Source: an uncultured Clostridiaceae bacterium
GTDB taxonomy: Bacteria > Bacillota > Clostridia > TANB77 > CAG-508
DNA: 64,000 nucleotides
Reading direction: 5' to 3'
NCBI GenBank assembly: GCA_947642455.1
Contig: CANRSN010000003.1
Span: 51,706 to 115,705, forward strand
The first letter of the stretch is position 1, and each line of letters opens with the position of its first letter. The notes under the pieces are model-generated. The model was not told where the DNA came from, ran no database searches, and was given only the letters and a program-made list of their open reading frames with translations. Position numbers and translations under genes: made by a program. Below, in pieces: positions 61,903 to 64,000 of this stretch.

Positions 61903-61930
61903 TTGAATTTTTTTGTATTTAGTATATAAT
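61903..61930 (+). promoter_or_regulatory. Promoter of the tyrosine recombinase gene
   Basis: TTGAAT (61903-61908), 16-base spacer, TATAAT (61925-61930), with the ATG at 61956. Confidence 0.55.
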
Positions 61931-61955
61931 TATGATTGTAAGGAAGTGAAAAAAA

Positions 61956-62945
61956 ATGATAAATAAAAATGAAAATCCAGAATTTTTAAATTCTTTTTTA
62001 GACTATTCAATAACTATGTTAAACAAGTCTCCTAACTCAATAAAAGAGTACAACTATGACTTAACAATGTTCTTAAAATTTATGAAAATGCACTTTAACC
62101 TTACTAAAGAGACAGATATTAATAATATTTCTATAAAAGATTTTGGTATAGACACTTTAAAGCAAATAACATTAGATGACATACATTCATTTATATATTA
62201 TTTAGCAATAAATAATAATAATAAGCCTGCCACAAGAGCAAGAAAAATATCAAGCATACGAATATTTTTTAATTATTTGGTTACAAAATTAAAAATTATA
62301 AATGTAAATCCTGCCCAAAACTTAGAAACTCCAAAAAGGGAAAAACGTATGCCAAAATACTTAACATTAGAAGAAAGTGAAAAATTATTAAGTATAACTG
62401 CTAATGAAGATAGTAAATACAAAGAAAGGGATTTTGCTATTATTACATTATTCTTAAATTGTGGAATGCGTTTATCAGAATTAGTTGGCATTAATATCAA
62501 AGATATTAGTTTTTCTGATTCCAAATTAACTGTTATAGGTAAAGGAAATAAAGAAAGAACAATATATCTTAATTCTGCATGTATAAATGCAATAAATTCT
62601 TATATATCTGTAAGACCAAAAGATGGTATAAAACATGATAGTAAAAATTCTCATAAAGCATTATTTCTAAGTGAGAGAAAAGAAAGAATTAGCAATAGAA
62701 CAGTTCAATATATTGTTGATAAAGAGCTAAAAAGAGCTGGGCTTGATACTACTAAATTCTCTACTCATAAATTAAGACATACAGCTGCTACTTTAATGTA
62801 TAAATATGGTCAAGTTGATATACGTGCTTTGCAAGAATTATTAGGACATGCAAGTATTTCTACCACTGAAATATATACTCATGTAGACAATGATCAAGTA
62901 AGAAATGCTGTAAACAGAAATCCTTTATCCAATTTTCATTATTAA
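61956..62945 (+). CDS. Tyrosine recombinase (XerC/XerD-like)
   Basis: A 329-residue site-specific recombinase. N-terminal SAM-like DNA-binding domain (SIKEYNYDLTMFLKFM), then the catalytic domain with Arg in CGMRLSELVGI, Lys in VIGKGNKERTIYL, HKLRHTAATL, LGHASISTTEIYTHV (catalytic Tyr last). All active residues are present. About 30 residues longer than chromosomal XerC/XerD, with an insertion in the N-domain, but its ending is Xer-like. It could be the chromosome-dimer resolvase or belong to a mobile element; the inverted remnant copy at 60063 and foreign neighbours favour an element. Confidence 0.9.
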   Translation: MINKNENPEFLNSFLDYSITMLNKSPNSIKEYNYDLTMFLKFMKMHFNLTKETDINNISIKDFGIDTLKQITLDDIHSFIYYLAINNNNKPATRARKISSIRIFFNYLVTKLKIINVNPAQNLETPKREKRMPKYLTLEESEKLLSITANEDSKYKERDFAIITLFLNCGMRLSELVGINIKDISFSDSKLTVIGKGNKERTIYLNSACINAINSYISVRPKDGIKHDSKNSHKALFLSERKERISNRTVQYIVDKELKRAGLDTTKFSTHKLRHTAATLMYKYGQVDIRALQELLGHASISTTEIYTHVDNDQVRNAVNRNPLSNFHY

Positions 62946-62960
62946 AAGTTAACTTTATAA

Positions 62961-63118
62961 GATCAAAAGAGGCATAATTAAAATGAGGATACTGAAAAAG
63001 TCGAAATTTTAAAAATTTCCTATCAGTAGCCTCATTAAAATATTAGACCTTTTAAATTGCTTTTCACGCCTCGTTTTTGTTCTTCTATTGCTTTAGCAAT
63101 TTTGTGTGGAATGTTCTA
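62961..63118. repeat. Second dispersed repeat family, copy C
   Basis: Begins GATCAAAAGAGGCATAATTAAA as copy A does. It contains an inverted repeat (AATGAGGATACTGA against TCAGTAGCCTCATT) and ends with CACGCCTCGTTTTTGTTC and CTATTGCTTTAGCAATTTTG. Confidence 0.6.
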
Positions 63119-63133
63119 TACTCTACATTTTGA

Positions 63134-64000
63134 TTACATCATACTTTCATAATTTTTATCTGAAAAATTGCTTTTACTATTTGGATTAAGTGGTATAATA
63201 CAAATTGCGTTTTTTTCTAACTCTTCATAAGGGATCTCTTCTTCAATAGAATATTCTTTAATTTTATGTGTTTTTTCCTTTTGTTTCTTTAATGTTTTTA
63301 TATTTATAATATTTGTATTATCTATTGCTTCAGTTTCAATAATATCATTTTTAGTTCTAATCATATTTGATAATTCTAAATAACTATCTTTTAAGTTAGA
63401 CATCATTTCATTTATTCTTTCTATTTGTTCTGTATAATTAATGTTTGAAATTTCTTGTTTTAGAATATTTTGCATTTGGTTATAATTATTTTTCATATCT
63501 GCTATTTCATTATACAATTTATCAATTTGATTTGAATATGTAATGTTTGTAATTTCCTCTTGTAGAATTCCTCTTACTTGTTCAATTCTATTAGTATTTC
63601 TAACAATCTCTTCTCTGAAGATTTCTTTGATTTGTTCTATATATAAAGTATTCTTTCTATCTTCTTCTAAAAGTAATTCCTTTATTTGTTCTATAGTAAG
63701 CATATTGGCTTCATTTTCTTTAAGCGTTTGTGAAATTTGCTCAATACTAATAGTATTCTTATTAAGTTTTTCTTCTAAAATTTCTTGAACTTGTTCTTTA
63801 GTAATATTATTCCTATTTGTAGCTTCTAAAATTTCTCGAATTTGTTCCTTAGTAATATTATTTTTATTTGTAGCTTCTAAAACTTCTTGAACTTGTTCCT
63901 TAGTAACATTATTTTTATTTGTAGCTTCTAAAATTTCTTGAACTTGTTCTTTAGTAACATTATTTTTATTTGTAGCTTCTAAAATTTCTTGAACTTGTTC
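63134..64000 (-). CDS. Repeat-rich coiled-coil-like protein (N-terminus outside window)
   Basis: The minus-strand frame is open from TAA at 63134 to the window edge, 288 residues visible. The portion nearest the edge is a tandem array of a 17-residue unit, EQVQEILEATNKNNVTK, encoded by 51-base repeats with few changes (at least four visible). It then decays into related but divergent units (EQIKELLLEED, EQIKEIFREEI, EQVRGILQEEI, spaced 18-20), and finishes with a Lys-rich non-repeat tail. The helical heptad-like pattern suggests a rod or oligomer. Function unknown; no membrane segment visible. Confidence 0.75.
   Translation of the reverse strand, partial: EQVQEILEATNKNNVTKEQVQEILEATNKNNVTKEQVQEVLEATNKNNITKEQIREILEATNRNNITKEQVQEILEEKLNKNTISIEQISQTLKENEANMLTIEQIKELLLEEDRKNTLYIEQIKEIFREEIVRNTNRIEQVRGILQEEITNITYSNQIDKLYNEIADMKNNYNQMQNILKQEISNINYTEQIERINEMMSNLKDSYLELSNMIRTKNDIIETEAIDNTNIINIKTLKKQKEKTHKIKEYSIEEEIPYEELEKNAICIIPLNPNSKSNFSDKNYESMM
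63760..64000 (-). repeat. 51-base tandem repeats inside the coding region
   Basis: Head-to-tail units of 51 bases (TTCTAAAATTTCTTGAACTT, GTTCTTTAGTAA and so on), nearly identical in the last three copies and continuing beyond the window. Copy number is likely variable between strains. Confidence 0.85.

Overview
The window looks like chromosome of an uncultured, spore-forming, very AT-rich Clostridia-type Firmicute. Evidence: a T-box leader on ileS, the sporulation genes yabP, yabQ, ytaF, a ytvI-like gene and a spore photoproduct lyase homologue, AGGAGG ribosome binding sites almost everywhere, and AGA as the usual Arg codon. Most housekeeping genes are on the + strand.

Layout. 1-6145: cell-surface glycan genes (heptose kinase/adenylyltransferase, GT9 heptosyltransferase-like protein, flippase, two GT2 enzymes, RmlD). 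6258-8981: HD-domain protein plus a very divergent SecD/SecF pair. 9263-13690: rhodanese, tRNA-Leu(CAA), then an accessory island (integrase scar, broken HipA-like kinase module, decayed IS30-type element, foreign small gene). 13900-23744: N-formylglutamate amidohydrolase-like, DUF4097, AlkD-like, polysaccharide deacetylase, TrxB/TrxA, T-box plus IleRS, DUF368 transporter. 23864-33087: SplB-like, aldolase, SmpB, two small exported membrane-anchored proteins, PPC-domain protein, flavodiiron protein, YtaF, CCA-adding enzyme. 33088-46400: a gutted YhcG nuclease, uvrB, an LRR-dockerin protein, uvrA, Cmk-like, MurD, CBS protein, YtvI-like permease. 46815-58725: secA, prfB (classical programmed frameshift), aspartate kinase, yabP-yabQ-divIC, rho, tyrA, aminotransferase. 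58778-64000: accessory zone with a frameshifted P-loop gene resembling Csx3-linked ATPases, recombinase debris, a broken ribbon-helix-helix gene, an intact tyrosine recombinase, and a repeat protein running off the window.

Most striking observation: three genes (a GT2 glycosyltransferase, uvrB and the P-loop gene) each carry a +1 frameshift, and all three fall exactly on an in-frame CGG codon. Dropping the C restores the conserved protein (C|GGT, C|GGT, C|GGA, each giving Gly). By eye I find no other in-frame CGG in the genes I regard as native. The five others are in four genes that look horizontally acquired. This may be an undescribed CGG-dependent +1 recoding event, or an unusually patterned sequencing or mutation artefact. 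Reads and relatives would decide.

The second notable system is a family of about 180-230 bp palindromic elements with a GC-rich core. There are six full copies plus remnants, nested inside longer hairpins whose arms differ from copy to copy. All coordinates and motif readings were made by eye without database searches.
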